From Anaeromicropila herbilytica (GTDB lineage Bacteria; Bacillota; Clostridia; Lachnospirales; Lachnospiraceae): DNA of 64,000 bases. How positions within the stretch are numbered: the stretch's first letter is position 1; the number at the start of each line of letters is the position of its first letter. The notes under the pieces are model-generated. The model saw only the letters and a program-made list of their open reading frames with translations, searched no databases and had not been told where the DNA came from. The DNA lies in NCBI RefSeq assembly GCF_016591975.1, contig NZ_AP024169.1, positions 2,395,001-2,459,000 of the forward strand, given 5' to 3'. Shown here in pieces: positions 9,280 through 19,059 of this stretch. The position numbers and the translations under genes were made by a program.

Positions 9280-11139
9280 ATGAGAAAACTAGCACTTTCA
9301 GATGAAATACTGCTAACAGTTGAAAAACCTGCCAGATATATCGGTAATGAAGTGAATATGGTTAAAAAAGATCTTAGCCAGATTGACATTCGATTCTGTA
9401 TGTGTTTCCCAGATGTATATGAGATTGGAATGTCACATCTTGGTATTCAGATCTTATATGATATGTTTAACAGAAGAGAAGATACGTATTGTGAAAGAGT
9501 ATATTCACCATGGGTTGATTTAGATAAAATAATGAGAGAGAAGAACATTCCTCTATTTGCTATAGAATCACAGGATCCGATTAAAGATTTTGATTTCCTA
9601 GGTATTACACTCCAATATGAGATGTGTTATACCAACATTCTACAGGTATTAGATTTATCACAGATTCCAGTATATACGAAAGATAGAACAGAGGAACATC
9701 CAATTGTGATTGGTGGCGGACCTTGTTCCTATAATCCAGAACCAATCGCGGATTTCTTTGATTTATTTTACTTAGGAGAAGGCGAGACGAAGTATTCCGA
9801 ACTTCTAGACGCTTATAAAGAGAATAAGAAAAACGGTGGTTCTAGATCAGAATTCTTAGAAATGGCTGCAAGAATTGATGGAATCTATGTTCCTAGCTTT
9901 TATGAAGTATCTTATAAAGAAGATAATACAATTGAATCCTTTACTTCAATTAATGAAAATGCACCATTAACAATCAAAAAAGAAATTGAAATGAATGTAA
10001 GTGACACTTATTATCCTCAAAAGCCACTGGTACCACATATTAAAGCAACACAAGACCGTGTAGTTCTAGAGATTCAACGTGGCTGTATCAGAGGTTGTCG
10101 TTTCTGCCAGGCGGGTATGATTTATCGCCCAGTAAGAGAACGTGATGTTGAAGTGCTTAAAGAATATGCAAGAAATATGCTCAAATCAACTGGACACGAA
10201 GAAATATCACTTAGTTCCTTAAGTTCAAGTGATTATTCTGCACTTAAGGAGCTTACTTATTTCTTAATCGATGAATTCCGCAAAGATGGCGTGAATATTT
10301 CACTTCCATCTTTACGTATTGATGCTTTCTCATTGGATGTTATGAGTAAAGTACAAGATGTTAAGAAGAGTAGCTTAACTTTTGCGCCAGAAGCTGGATC
10401 ACAAAGGTTACGTGATGTTATTAATAAAGGTCTTACCGAAGAAGCAATCCTAAATGGAGCAATGGATGCCTTTAATTCTGGTTGGAACCGTGTAAAACTA
10501 TATTTCATGTTAGGACTACCTACAGAAAATGAAGAAGATATTGAAGGAATCGCGATTCTCTCAGATAAAATAGCAAGAGAATATTATACGATACCAAAAG
10601 AACAACGTAACGGAAAAGTTAGTATCGTATCTAGTACCTCCTTCTTTGTACCAAAACCATTCACTCCATTCCAGTGGGTGAAGATGGCAACAAGTGAAGA
10701 ATTCCTTGAAAAGCAAAGATTCTTAAATGGTAAGATGAGAGAGCAGTTAAATCAAAAGAGTATTAAATACAATTGGCATGAAGCAGAACTTACCGAACTA
10801 GAAGGTGTATTTGCTAGAGGTGACCGTAAATTAAGCAAGGTTATATACGATGCTTATAACTCTGGTTGTATGTACGATGCTTGGTCTGAACATTTTAAAT
10901 ATGATAACTGGGTAAAAGTATTTGAAGATAATGGAATTGACCCATTATTCTACACGAGTAGAGAACGTGATTTTGAAGAAATTCTACCTTGGGATTTCAT
11001 TGATGTAGGTGTTACAAAAGATTTCTTACAAAGAGAATATAAACGCGCAGTAGAAGAAAAAGTCACTCCTAATTGTAGACAAGCGTGTGTTAACTGTGGT
11101 GCAAAACAATTTGAAGGAGGGGTATGCTTTGAAGGCTAG
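9280..11139 (+). CDS. B12-binding-domain/radical SAM protein (TIGR03960 type)
   Basis: Radical SAM enzyme of about 619 aa with an N-terminal B12-binding-like region and a radical SAM core. The cluster ligands are Cys269, Cys273 and Cys276 (RGCIRGCRFC). A C-terminal CVNCG motif adds possible metal ligands. The start at 9280 is preferred over an upstream in-frame ATG at 9244 because GGAG sits 8 nt before it. The stop overlaps the next gene. The family is usually next to a DUF2344 partner and RNase G, as here. Its reaction is not established, though the context suggests RNA or tRNA modification. Confidence 0.88.
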   Translation: MRKLALSDEILLTVEKPARYIGNEVNMVKKDLSQIDIRFCMCFPDVYEIGMSHLGIQILYDMFNRREDTYCERVYSPWVDLDKIMREKNIPLFAIESQDPIKDFDFLGITLQYEMCYTNILQVLDLSQIPVYTKDRTEEHPIVIGGGPCSYNPEPIADFFDLFYLGEGETKYSELLDAYKENKKNGGSRSEFLEMAARIDGIYVPSFYEVSYKEDNTIESFTSINENAPLTIKKEIEMNVSDTYYPQKPLVPHIKATQDRVVLEIQRGCIRGCRFCQAGMIYRPVRERDVEVLKEYARNMLKSTGHEEISLSSLSSSDYSALKELTYFLIDEFRKDGVNISLPSLRIDAFSLDVMSKVQDVKKSSLTFAPEAGSQRLRDVINKGLTEEAILNGAMDAFNSGWNRVKLYFMLGLPTENEEDIEGIAILSDKIAREYYTIPKEQRNGKVSIVSSTSFFVPKPFTPFQWVKMATSEEFLEKQRFLNGKMREQLNQKSIKYNWHEAELTELEGVFARGDRKLSKVIYDAYNSGCMYDAWSEHFKYDNWVKVFEDNGIDPLFYTSRERDFEEILPWDFIDVGVTKDFLQREYKRAVEEKVTPNCRQACVNCGAKQFEGGVCFEG

Positions 11140-11947
11140 ATTAAAATTTTCCAAAACAGGATCCATGAAATTTATTGGACATTTAGATATAATGAGGTAT
11201 TTCCAAAAGGCATTCCGTCGTTCTGAGATTGCTGTGGAATATTCTCAGGGATATAGTCCTCATCAATTAATCTCATTTGCTGCTCCACTTGGTGTAGGTT
11301 TAACAAGTGAAGCTGAATACCTTGATATGCAATTATCAGAAAGCTTATCCTCGAAAAAGATGATAGATATCATTAATGAGACAATGGTAGAAGGAATAAA
11401 CGTTGAGGGATTTCGCGCTTTATCTGATGATAGTAAAAATGCTATGTCCATTGTAGCTGCTGCAGATTATAGCGTATCAGTAAAAGAAGGATACATTGTC
11501 TGTGATGACTTTGCAAACCAATTCAAAAAATTTGTTATGCAAGATGAGATCACTATTCTGAAAAAATCTAAGAAAAGTGAAAAAGAAGTTGATATAAAGC
11601 CATTTATCTATCATACAGCTTATAATCGATCTTCATTTGACAAAATGGTAGATAGAAATTGCGATTCTATTACAGTAGAACAAAAAAAAGATGCAGTTGA
11701 TTCAAATTCTACATCAGTAGAACAAGATAAACCGACATCATCTGGGGTCATTTTTATGCAATTAGCCACAGGAAGTGTAAATAATCTAAAACCAGAATTG
11801 GTGATGGAAGCCTTTTGCAATTCCATTTCTATTGAGTATAATCCATTTGCATATCAAGTGCATCGTATTGAGATATATGCAGATCTAGGTGATGAATCAG
11901 AAAGAAAATTAGTGTCATTGCAAGATCTTGGTACTGAAATAGAATGA
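11129..11947 (+). CDS. DUF2344 / TIGR03936 protein, partner of the radical SAM protein
   Basis: About 272 aa. The start is most likely TTG at 11129, since a GGAGG lies just upstream at 11116-11120; an earlier in-frame ATG at 11087 lacks one. It overlaps the radical SAM gene by 11 nt, so translation is probably coupled. The N-terminal region has the family's RLKFSKTG and FIGHLD motifs. In other bacteria this domain is fused to or adjacent to TIGR03960 proteins. Function unknown. Confidence 0.85.
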   Translation: MKARLKFSKTGSMKFIGHLDIMRYFQKAFRRSEIAVEYSQGYSPHQLISFAAPLGVGLTSEAEYLDMQLSESLSSKKMIDIINETMVEGINVEGFRALSDDSKNAMSIVAAADYSVSVKEGYIVCDDFANQFKKFVMQDEITILKKSKKSEKEVDIKPFIYHTAYNRSSFDKMVDRNCDSITVEQKKDAVDSNSTSVEQDKPTSSGVIFMQLATGSVNNLKPELVMEAFCNSISIEYNPFAYQVHRIEIYADLGDESERKLVSLQDLGTEIE

Positions 11948-12033
11948 TCAAATTAGAATGTCAATAACCTTGTGTTATTCAGGGTGGTGCCAAAATTTGG
12001 AATAGGCATTTGATGCGCTAATTAACTGAGTAT

Positions 12034-12116
12034 ATTGCGAACTACTTATTATAAAGGTTTCTTAAAGAACAATGTTTTTTAGTTTTTAGGATACTTAGAA
12101 TAAGTTAGTTCGCAAT
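12034..12116 (+). promoter_or_regulatory. Hairpin in the 5' leader of RNase G
   Basis: Arms ATTGCGAACTACTTATT (12034-12050) and its complement at 12099-12116 form a 17-bp stem with one bulge. A small inner hairpin lies in the loop. It ends 41 nt before the TTG start. RNase E-type enzymes can autoregulate by cutting their own leader, so this is a candidate regulatory structure, but it could also be a repeat remnant. Confidence 0.45.
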
Positions 12117-12157
12117 TAATTATAAAATATAAGTGAGAGTAGAAAGGAGGAGAGAAT

Positions 12158-13384
12158 TTGAAACAGAAATTAATTATTACGTGTGAAGAGAGTCGAATTG
12201 TTTCATCCTTATTTGAAGAAAATAATCTAGTTCAAATTAATGTTACTCCCAATAATGATACGAGCTTACTTGGAAATATATATGTGGGAAAAGTAAAAAA
12301 TATAGTTAAAAATATCAATGCTGCTTTTATCGAAATACAAAAAGATGTTATGTGTTATTATTCTTTAGAAGAAAATAAACATCCTATTTTCGTTAATCCT
12401 AAGAATAACGAAAAAGTAACCATCGGGGATGATATTATTGTTCAGGTAATCAAAGAAAATATTAAAACAAAAGCACCTGTAGTATCTTCAAATCTAAATC
12501 TGACGGGGAAATACTCTGTACTAACGCATGGAAAGACACTAATTGGTGTGTCTAATAAGATAAGTGATGACACAGAACGAATGCGTTTAAGAAACATTGT
12601 GAATGAATATAAGAATGAAGACTATGGCTTTATTCTTCGTACCAATGCTATACATGCAGATAAAGCAGTAATCCAATCTGAAATTAATTCATTACTTAAA
12701 TTATATAATGAAATTAAGGAATATGGAATTCATAGAACAGCTTTTTCATTATTACATGCAACACCACCTTCTTATATTTGTGATATACGAGATGGTTTTG
12801 CAAGTAATCTTGATGAAATTATCGTTGATAACCAAGATATTTATGATGAGACGAAAGATTATTTATTAAAGTATCAAAAGGAAGATATCGAAAAATTACG
12901 TTTATACAATGACCCAATGATTAGCTTAACCAATCTATATAGCATCCAAACCAAATTAGAGAGTGCACTTCGTGAAAAATTATGGTTAAAGTCTGGAGCA
13001 TCTATTATCATTCAGCCTACTGAAGCTTTTGTTGTAATTGATGTAAACACTGGTAAAGCAATTAGTGGTAAGAAAAAATCTGAGGATACTTTCTTTAAGA
13101 TAAATATGGAAGCTGCAATTGAGATTGCAAAACAAATACGCTTACGAAACCTTTCAGGAATCATTATTGTAGATTTTATAGATATGGAAAGTAGTGAACA
13201 TAGAGAGCAATTAAAGCAAACTTTAATACATTTATTACAAGAAGATCCAATCAAGACAACTTTGGTGGATATTACAGCATTAAATTTAGTTGAAATTACA
13301 AGAAAAAAAGTACGTAAACCGCTTCATGAACAATGCATGAAAGAATGTATTGCTTGTCATGGTACAGGCAAGTTGAAAATATAA
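12158..13384 (+). CDS. rng: Ribonuclease G/E family endoribonuclease
   Basis: Single-strand endoribonuclease for rRNA and mRNA processing (408 aa). An S1-like RNA-binding domain covers about 35-115. Catalytic Asp residues appear in VVIDVNTG near 293-300 and IVDFIDM near 333-339. The zinc-link Cys pair is near the C-terminus in CIACHGTG. It has the length of RNase G, with no RNase E C-terminal scaffold. The start is TTG at 12158 with AAAGGAGG upstream. It follows the radical SAM/DUF2344 pair, a usual arrangement, but is separated from rplU by about 10 kb of other genes. Confidence 0.92.
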   Translation: MKQKLIITCEESRIVSSLFEENNLVQINVTPNNDTSLLGNIYVGKVKNIVKNINAAFIEIQKDVMCYYSLEENKHPIFVNPKNNEKVTIGDDIIVQVIKENIKTKAPVVSSNLNLTGKYSVLTHGKTLIGVSNKISDDTERMRLRNIVNEYKNEDYGFILRTNAIHADKAVIQSEINSLLKLYNEIKEYGIHRTAFSLLHATPPSYICDIRDGFASNLDEIIVDNQDIYDETKDYLLKYQKEDIEKLRLYNDPMISLTNLYSIQTKLESALREKLWLKSGASIIIQPTEAFVVIDVNTGKAISGKKKSEDTFFKINMEAAIEIAKQIRLRNLSGIIIVDFIDMESSEHREQLKQTLIHLLQEDPIKTTLVDITALNLVEITRKKVRKPLHEQCMKECIACHGTGKLKI

Positions 13385-13393
13385 TTTGATATG

Positions 13394-13455
13394 ATTCGCC
13401 CGACAAATGACCAGGCTAGATTTTTGAAACAGGTCATTTGTTGGGCGAATTTTTA
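13394..13455 (+). terminator. Rho-independent terminator after rng
   Basis: A 19-bp stem (ATTCGCCCGACAAATGACC, 13394-13412, with 13432-13450; the only irregularity is one G:U pair) is followed by TTTTT. The stem sequence GCCCGACAAATGACCAG also forms the outer arm of the fold-back at 8001. Confidence 0.85.
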
Positions 13456-13652
13456 TATATAAGTTTTTCTTATTAGTGAGCTTCTTTTATAAAATATTAA
13501 ACGGTAATAATAACAATAATAATTACTAAAATACTTGATATTTTTTACTTTATTCTGTAATATTAGTTTATAGAAATAAATTGATTAAATTTTTCATAAG
13601 CTATTAGATCAGAATAAATCTTATATCTTGAATATCAGGAGGAAAATATTTT

Positions 13653-14984
13653 ATGTCAAAAATAGTGGTTATAGGTGCAAATCATGCAGGAACAGCGACA
13701 ATTAATACAATATTAGATAATTATAAAGGTCATGATGTAGTTGTATTTGATGCAAATTCAAACATTAGTTTTCTTGGATGTGGTATGGCATTATGGATAG
13801 GCAAACAGATCAAAGGTCCAGAAGGTTTGTTCTATGCAACAAAAGAGATGCTTGAAGAAAAGGGTGCAGTAATTCATATGGAAACGCCTGTTGAGCAGAT
13901 TGATTATGATAAAAAAGTTGTGTATGCCAAAGGGAAAGACGGTGTATCATATGAAGAAAATTATGATAAGTTAATACTAGCTACAGGTTCCTTGCCTATT
14001 ATTCCTGATATTGAGGGGATTCATCTTGATAATGTTCAGTTAGTAAAATTATATCAAAATGCTCAGGATGTAATTGAAAAATTGAAAGATGATTCCTTGA
14101 AAAATATAGTTGTTGTTGGAGCTGGATATATTGGAGTAGAACTTGCAGAGGCATTCGCAAGATGTAATAAAAAAGTAACTCTTATTGATAAAGCAGATAC
14201 CTGTTTGAGTAGCTATTATGACAAAGAATTTACTGCAATAATGGAAGAACATCTAAGAAAGAATGGTATTGAATTAGCATTTAATCAATCTGTTGAGAAA
14301 TTAGTTGGAGATACGAAAGTAGAAAAACTAATTACTGATAAAGGTGAGTATCCTGCTGATATGGTCATATTAGCAATTGGCTTTAGACCTAATACGAGGT
14401 TAGCTACTGATTCCTTTAAGTTATATAGAAATGGAGCATTTCTAGTTGATAAAATGCAACAAACAAGTATGAAAGATGTCTATGCCATCGGTGATTGTGC
14501 CACAGTATATGATAATTCTATAAATGATATTAATTATATAGCATTAGCTACCAATGCGGTACGTTCCGGTATTATAGCAGCACATAATGTATGTGGTACG
14601 AAGTTAGAAACATTAGGTGTTCAGGGATCCAATGCAATTAGTATATGGGGTCTTAATATGATCTCTACTGGTCTCACTTTAGACAAGGCAAAAACTTATG
14701 GATTTAATGCAGTGGTCACAGATTATGAGGACTATCAAAAACCTAAGTTTATTGAAAACAATAATAAAGTTAAGATTAGAATAGTATATGATGGCGAATC
14801 TAGGGTAATCCTTGGTACACAAATAGTTTCTGATTATGATGTGTCCATGGCAATTCATATGTTCTCCTTGGCTATAGAGGAGAAAGTGACTATAGATAAA
14901 TTGAAATTATTAGATATATTCTTTTTACCTCATTTCAATCAACCATACAATTATATTACTATGGCAGCTTTGCAAGCTAAATAG
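13653..14984 (+). CDS. nox: NADH oxidase (FAD-dependent, CoA-disulfide reductase family)
   Basis: 443 aa flavoprotein reducing O2 (probably to water) with NADH. The FAD-binding start IVVIGANHAGT carries the conserved His11. Cys43 in FLGCGMALWIG is the redox-active cysteine of the family. The NAD-binding GAGYIGVELAEAF motif is near 155, and the FAD motif YAIGDCA near 275. Water-forming NADH oxidases protect anaerobes from oxygen. It has its own ribosome-binding site (CAGGAGG) and terminator, so is probably monocistronic. A CoA-disulfide reductase is the main alternative. Confidence 0.9.
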   Translation: MSKIVVIGANHAGTATINTILDNYKGHDVVVFDANSNISFLGCGMALWIGKQIKGPEGLFYATKEMLEEKGAVIHMETPVEQIDYDKKVVYAKGKDGVSYEENYDKLILATGSLPIIPDIEGIHLDNVQLVKLYQNAQDVIEKLKDDSLKNIVVVGAGYIGVELAEAFARCNKKVTLIDKADTCLSSYYDKEFTAIMEEHLRKNGIELAFNQSVEKLVGDTKVEKLITDKGEYPADMVILAIGFRPNTRLATDSFKLYRNGAFLVDKMQQTSMKDVYAIGDCATVYDNSINDINYIALATNAVRSGIIAAHNVCGTKLETLGVQGSNAISIWGLNMISTGLTLDKAKTYGFNAVVTDYEDYQKPKFIENNNKVKIRIVYDGESRVILGTQIVSDYDVSMAIHMFSLAIEEKVTIDKLKLLDIFFLPHFNQPYNYITMAALQAK

Positions 14985-15051
14985 TGTGAAATAAAGTGTT
15001 TCACATGTTAAAAAAGCCTTTTGATCTTTTAATCATAGTATAGAATAAAAC

Positions 15052-15088
15052 GGACTCTGTAAGACTATTACAGAGTCCATTTATTTTA
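15052..15088 (+). terminator. Terminator after nox
   Basis: Perfect 10-bp stem GGACTCTGTA / TACAGAGTCC with a 7-nt loop, followed by ATTTATTTTATTT. Confidence 0.8.
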
Positions 15089-15270
15089 TTTACTTTCTCA
15101 TCTTATCATATTAAAAAAAGATTAAAAATTAATGAAATATACAATTCGTTGTGGAAAATCTATATTATTTGTAGTACGATAGTCTATGTAATTTACCATT
15201 ACATATTTGTGATGTATAAGTAATGAAAAATATAGTGAATAAACCTAAATGCCTACAAATGGAGGAGTGC

Positions 15271-16152
15271 ATGTTTGGCTATGTAAAAGTATTTAAACCA
15301 GAATTAAAAATGAAAGATTTTTCAAAATACAAGGCTTATTATTGTGGCTTGTGTAGAACACTAAAAGAAAGGCATGGACGATTTGGTCAAATGACATTGA
15401 CATATGATATGACATTTCTTATCATATTATTAACGTCATTATATGAAGAACGTACGAAGCATGAATTACACCGATGCATTGTGCACCCAGTGAAGAAACA
15501 TGATATGTTAATTAATGAAATTACCGAGTACGTATCGGATATGAATATTGTCCTTACTTATTATAATTTCAGAGATGATTGGGAAGATGAGAAGAGCGTA
15601 GCTGGATTCTTAGGTGCTGAATTTATAAAAAGCGATTATAAGCGTATTAATAACAAGTACAAAAGGCAATGCAAAGTAATTAAATCTAGCTTAGTAAAGT
15701 TAAGTACTTATGAATCAGCAAAGGAATATAGTATCGATCTTGTCGCAGGTACTTTTGGAGAGATTATGTCTGAGCTTTTTGTATATCGTAAAGATCGCTG
15801 GGAAGATGACCTTCGTAAAATGGGATTTTATCTTGGAAAATATATTTATATTATGGATGCCTATGAAGATCTAGAGAAAGACTTAGAGAAAGGCAGTTAT
15901 AATCCATTATCCGCTCTTTATAAGAAGTGTAAACCAGAAGATTACGAAGCTACTTGTAAGACCATGTTAAATATGATGTTAGCAGAATGTACCAATACAT
16001 TCGAGAGATTGCCTCTCGTAAATGACATCGATATATTAAGAAATATATTATATGAAGGCGTTTGGACGAAATATGATACCATCCAAACTGAGAATAAGGA
16101 AAGTAAAGAAAACAACAAAACAAAGAAATGTAAAAGAAATCATGAAAAATAG
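15271..16152 (+). CDS. DUF5685 family protein
   Basis: About 293 aa, mostly helical. The start at 15271 is chosen because GGAGGAG lies just before it; an earlier ATG at 15223 has none. The N-terminus MFGYVKVFKPEL and the CGLCRTL motif are typical of the family. Later DxxED-like stretches (DAYEDLEKDLEKGSYNP) recall all-helical prenyl-synthase-like folds. First of three genes read together with a J-domain protein and a membrane protein. Function unknown. Confidence 0.8.
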   Translation: MFGYVKVFKPELKMKDFSKYKAYYCGLCRTLKERHGRFGQMTLTYDMTFLIILLTSLYEERTKHELHRCIVHPVKKHDMLINEITEYVSDMNIVLTYYNFRDDWEDEKSVAGFLGAEFIKSDYKRINNKYKRQCKVIKSSLVKLSTYESAKEYSIDLVAGTFGEIMSELFVYRKDRWEDDLRKMGFYLGKYIYIMDAYEDLEKDLEKGSYNPLSALYKKCKPEDYEATCKTMLNMMLAECTNTFERLPLVNDIDILRNILYEGVWTKYDTIQTENKESKENNKTKKCKRNHEK

Positions 16153-16173
16153 TGAAAAGAAGGGAACAAAAAT

Positions 16174-16809
16174 ATGATAAATGATCCATATAGTGTACTT
16201 GGTATCTCACCAAGTGCATCCAATGATGAAATAAAAAGAGCTTACAGGGAATTAAGTAGAAAGTATCATCCGGACTCTTATGCCAATAATCCATTATCAG
16301 GATTAGCAGAAGAGAAGTTTAAAGAGGTTCAAGAAGCTTATGATCAGATTATGAGAGATAGAGAAAACGGATATCAACAATCAGGTTCCTCTTATTCAAA
16401 TAATACTAATACGAATTCTTATTCAAACTATAATGGAAATGATGCAATGGAATTTCAAGCTGCGTACAACTATCTAAGTAATCGTAGATACCGTGAAGCA
16501 CTTAATGTCCTAGCAGGTATACCTAATCGTAATGCAAGATGGTTCTATCTAAGCGCAATCGCAAACGAAGGAATTGGTAATAATATTGATGCTTTTAATC
16601 ATGCACAACAAGCGGCGAATATGGAACCAGGTAATCGAGAATATCGTGATTTAGTAAATCAAATGCAGTTTAGAAACCAAAGATATCAAACAAGAAGCTA
16701 TAATTATGGAAATAATCGTAGTTTTGGTACTGGTAATCTTTGTTGTGATCTATGGTGTGCAGATAGCTTATGCGAATGTATGGGAGGCGATTTGATTTCA
16801 TGTATGTAA
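16174..16809 (+). CDS. J-domain protein with Cys-rich C-terminus
   Basis: 211 aa. A J-domain at residues 4-68 carries the HPD motif (32-34) needed to stimulate Hsp70 ATPase. A Gly/Asn/Ser-rich linker follows, then a helical repeat region (about 92-165), then a Cys cluster CCDLWCADSLCECMGG near the C-terminus. It is not DnaJ itself: no G/F-zinc-finger-substrate core. It overlaps the next ORF by 10 nt. Probably a specialised co-chaperone acting with its two neighbours. Confidence 0.82.
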   Translation: MINDPYSVLGISPSASNDEIKRAYRELSRKYHPDSYANNPLSGLAEEKFKEVQEAYDQIMRDRENGYQQSGSSYSNNTNTNSYSNYNGNDAMEFQAAYNYLSNRRYREALNVLAGIPNRNARWFYLSAIANEGIGNNIDAFNHAQQAANMEPGNREYRDLVNQMQFRNQRYQTRSYNYGNNRSFGTGNLCCDLWCADSLCECMGGDLISCM

Positions 16810-17333
16810 ATGCAAAAAGAATTGCCTTTCTGGGCCTTTTGTTAGCATTCACAGTTATTATAGTAATTCTAAGTGGAATATTTGAATTCAATACTTTATT
16901 TCTACTTGCAGCTGCTTCGTTTCTTGTAGGTGTAGCTATTAGAGAAAATGGATTACGATTAGGGTTTGGATTTTTAATAGCGTCTATATTACTAAGTTTT
17001 ATCCTTGCACCGAATAAAATATATTGTATTACTTATACCGCATTTGCAGTCTATATCTTTATGGTCGAATTCTCATGGGAGAAAATAGCGAAGCTAAAGT
17101 CTTGCAAGAATAGAACTGTGTTATTCTGGATAATTAAATACATTACGTTTAATATTATGTACGTATTAATTCTTGTATTATTACCTAGTTTAATCTATCC
17201 TGGTAAAATAAATCTTATGATCTACCTAGCATTATTCTTTGGTGGGCAAGTTGGAATATTAATTTTTGATTATGCTTATGCTTATTTTCAAAAAGAGTTA
17301 TGGAATAAGATTCGAAAGAATTTACCGATGTAA
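16800..17333 (+). CDS. Multi-pass membrane protein of unknown function
   Basis: 177 aa with about five hydrophobic segments from residue 8 to 165, and a Lys/Arg-rich C-terminus. The start at 16800 has GGGAGG upstream, inside the end of the J-domain gene, so translation is coupled. No family recognised. The tight link to DUF5685 and the J-domain protein suggests one membrane-associated function. Confidence 0.65.
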   Translation: MYVNAKRIAFLGLLLAFTVIIVILSGIFEFNTLFLLAAASFLVGVAIRENGLRLGFGFLIASILLSFILAPNKIYCITYTAFAVYIFMVEFSWEKIAKLKSCKNRTVLFWIIKYITFNIMYVLILVLLPSLIYPGKINLMIYLALFFGGQVGILIFDYAYAYFQKELWNKIRKNLPM

Positions 17334-17390
17334 TATACAATGATGCAATTTAGTCTTTAATACATGATTTAGTAAAAACAATCTATAAAT

Positions 17391-17430
17391 TAAGAGTAGG
17401 GAGTGGTATTTTAAACACTCCCTACTCTTA
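17391..17430. terminator. Bidirectional terminator
   Basis: Perfect 15-bp stem TAAGAGTAGGGAGTG (17391-17405) with its complement at 17416-17430 and a 10-nt loop. It separates the plus-strand trio from the minus-strand permease. Confidence 0.8.
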
Positions 17431-17440
17431 ATTCGTATAT

Positions 17441-18781
17441 TTAATTATTTCTTCGACAATAAGAATAACCAACACCGCCGATTATAACACATAGCAACAT
17501 AAATAAAGTCGCATAAATTGGATTTGCAACAAAGCCTCCAATTAAGATAATAAGAGATCCAATAATGCCGAGACTAGGGCAAAGAATTCCTTTTAACATA
17601 CTTGTAATAATGCCTTCTTTATACATAAGAATAATTCTAATATATAACACAATATAACATCCGTAACTAAATACAATTGCAATTTCGCTGATATCACCGC
17701 TACCTAATACACCGCTTTTTTGCGATATATAATGAATAACAAACCAGACAAGAGATATCAAATAAGATAACATAGAAGAGGATAATGATATTTGATATTT
17801 GGAATGAATCTTTTCTATTGCTTTTGAATTTGGTATCATTTCTTTACTCGCTAATACTTGTGGCATACGAATACTACCTAATACTAAACCATTTAATACT
17901 CCAAGAATGGATATTATGATAATAACAATTAAAATGGTACTACCTTTCTCGCCGAATATAAGATATCCAACTTGATTAATTGCCTCATTACCAGTTGACA
18001 TAATATACTCAGTTCCTAATAAGTTAGTGATTCCAGTAAAGTACAATAGATATACACTTAATACAATAAGTGGACCAATGATTAAAGCCAATGGCATTGT
18101 TTTCTTAGGATTTTTAACTTCATCTGTAATAGTAGTAGCAACAATCCAACCATCATATGAAAAAGCAATTGGAACTACAGCAGTGATCCATTTAAAACCC
18201 ACATCCTGGTTTGCTATTATGGTAATACCTGCTGGAACCTCAGGATGACTACTTCCTAAGAAAAGTCCTAAAATAGCAATTGCAAATAGAGGAATTAATT
18301 TGATTACTGTCGTTAAGTTCTGAAAGTATCCTCCTAATCGAATAGAAATACTATTTACGAAAAAGAAAAAAGTTAAATAAATAAATCCTACCAACACTTG
18401 GTTCTCTAAGGTATTACCAAAATTAAAAAGTGAACAAGTATATATTCCGCATACCCAAGCTATGACCGCATTAAGAGTAGGGAAATAGATAAATGTTTGA
18501 AACCATCCAAAAAAAGATGCAGTTTTTCTCGAAATAAATTCTTCGTAATATCCAACAATTCCGCCTTTCTTTTGAGAACGGATGGATAGCTCTGTTAATG
18601 ATAAACTTCCAAAAATTATACTAAATGCTCCAATACAAAGAACAAGTATACCTAAAGCTACATTACCACCAGTATTTAATAACACATCATCACTCTTGAA
18701 AAAAATTCCTGAGCCAATTACAATGCCGATGATCATTGTAATAGCAGTGATAATGCCATAATGTTCTTTTTTATTATCCAT
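17441..18781 (-). CDS. APC-family amino-acid permease
   Basis: 446 aa with about 12 transmembrane helices. Helix 1 carries the broken-helix motif IGSGIFF near residues 21-27, and the GGIVGYYEEF stretch of helix 3 fits the LAT/APC group. Such carriers import or exchange amino acids at the cytoplasmic membrane; substrate not predictable. GAGG-type ribosome-binding site. Divergent from ybaK across a 278-bp AT-rich region in which I find no clear operator. Confidence 0.87.
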   Translation of the reverse strand: MDNKKEHYGIITAITMIIGIVIGSGIFFKSDDVLLNTGGNVALGILVLCIGAFSIIFGSLSLTELSIRSQKKGGIVGYYEEFISRKTASFFGWFQTFIYFPTLNAVIAWVCGIYTCSLFNFGNTLENQVLVGFIYLTFFFFVNSISIRLGGYFQNLTTVIKLIPLFAIAILGLFLGSSHPEVPAGITIIANQDVGFKWITAVVPIAFSYDGWIVATTITDEVKNPKKTMPLALIIGPLIVLSVYLLYFTGITNLLGTEYIMSTGNEAINQVGYLIFGEKGSTILIVIIIISILGVLNGLVLGSIRMPQVLASKEMIPNSKAIEKIHSKYQISLSSSMLSYLISLVWFVIHYISQKSGVLGSGDISEIAIVFSYGCYIVLYIRIILMYKEGIITSMLKGILCPSLGIIGSLIILIGGFVANPIYATLFMLLCVIIGGVGYSYCRRNN

Positions 18782-19059
18782 ATTACCTCTTTCTTATAAT
18801 TAACAAAAACTTGTTAATAAATATATAATTTTATCCGGCCATAATTAGCCATCCAAAATACTATTTTAACATATTATTCGACAATTACAATTCTAATATT
18901 CAAATAAGGTTTTTATTTGCTTTTTTTATATTTTATTCAGTATTTAACAAAAAGGAGAGTTTTACTTGCGAATTAATTATACTATTTGATAAAATAAAGG
19001 TATAATTAATAATAGTAAATATAAGAAATGCATATAAAGTTACGAAAGAGGTAGATTAT

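Noticed and set aside
11980..11995. AGGGTGGTGCC, resembling a T-box sequence
   Set aside because: No terminator stem follows, no stem I, and the next gene is RNase G, not an aminoacyl or amino-acid gene.
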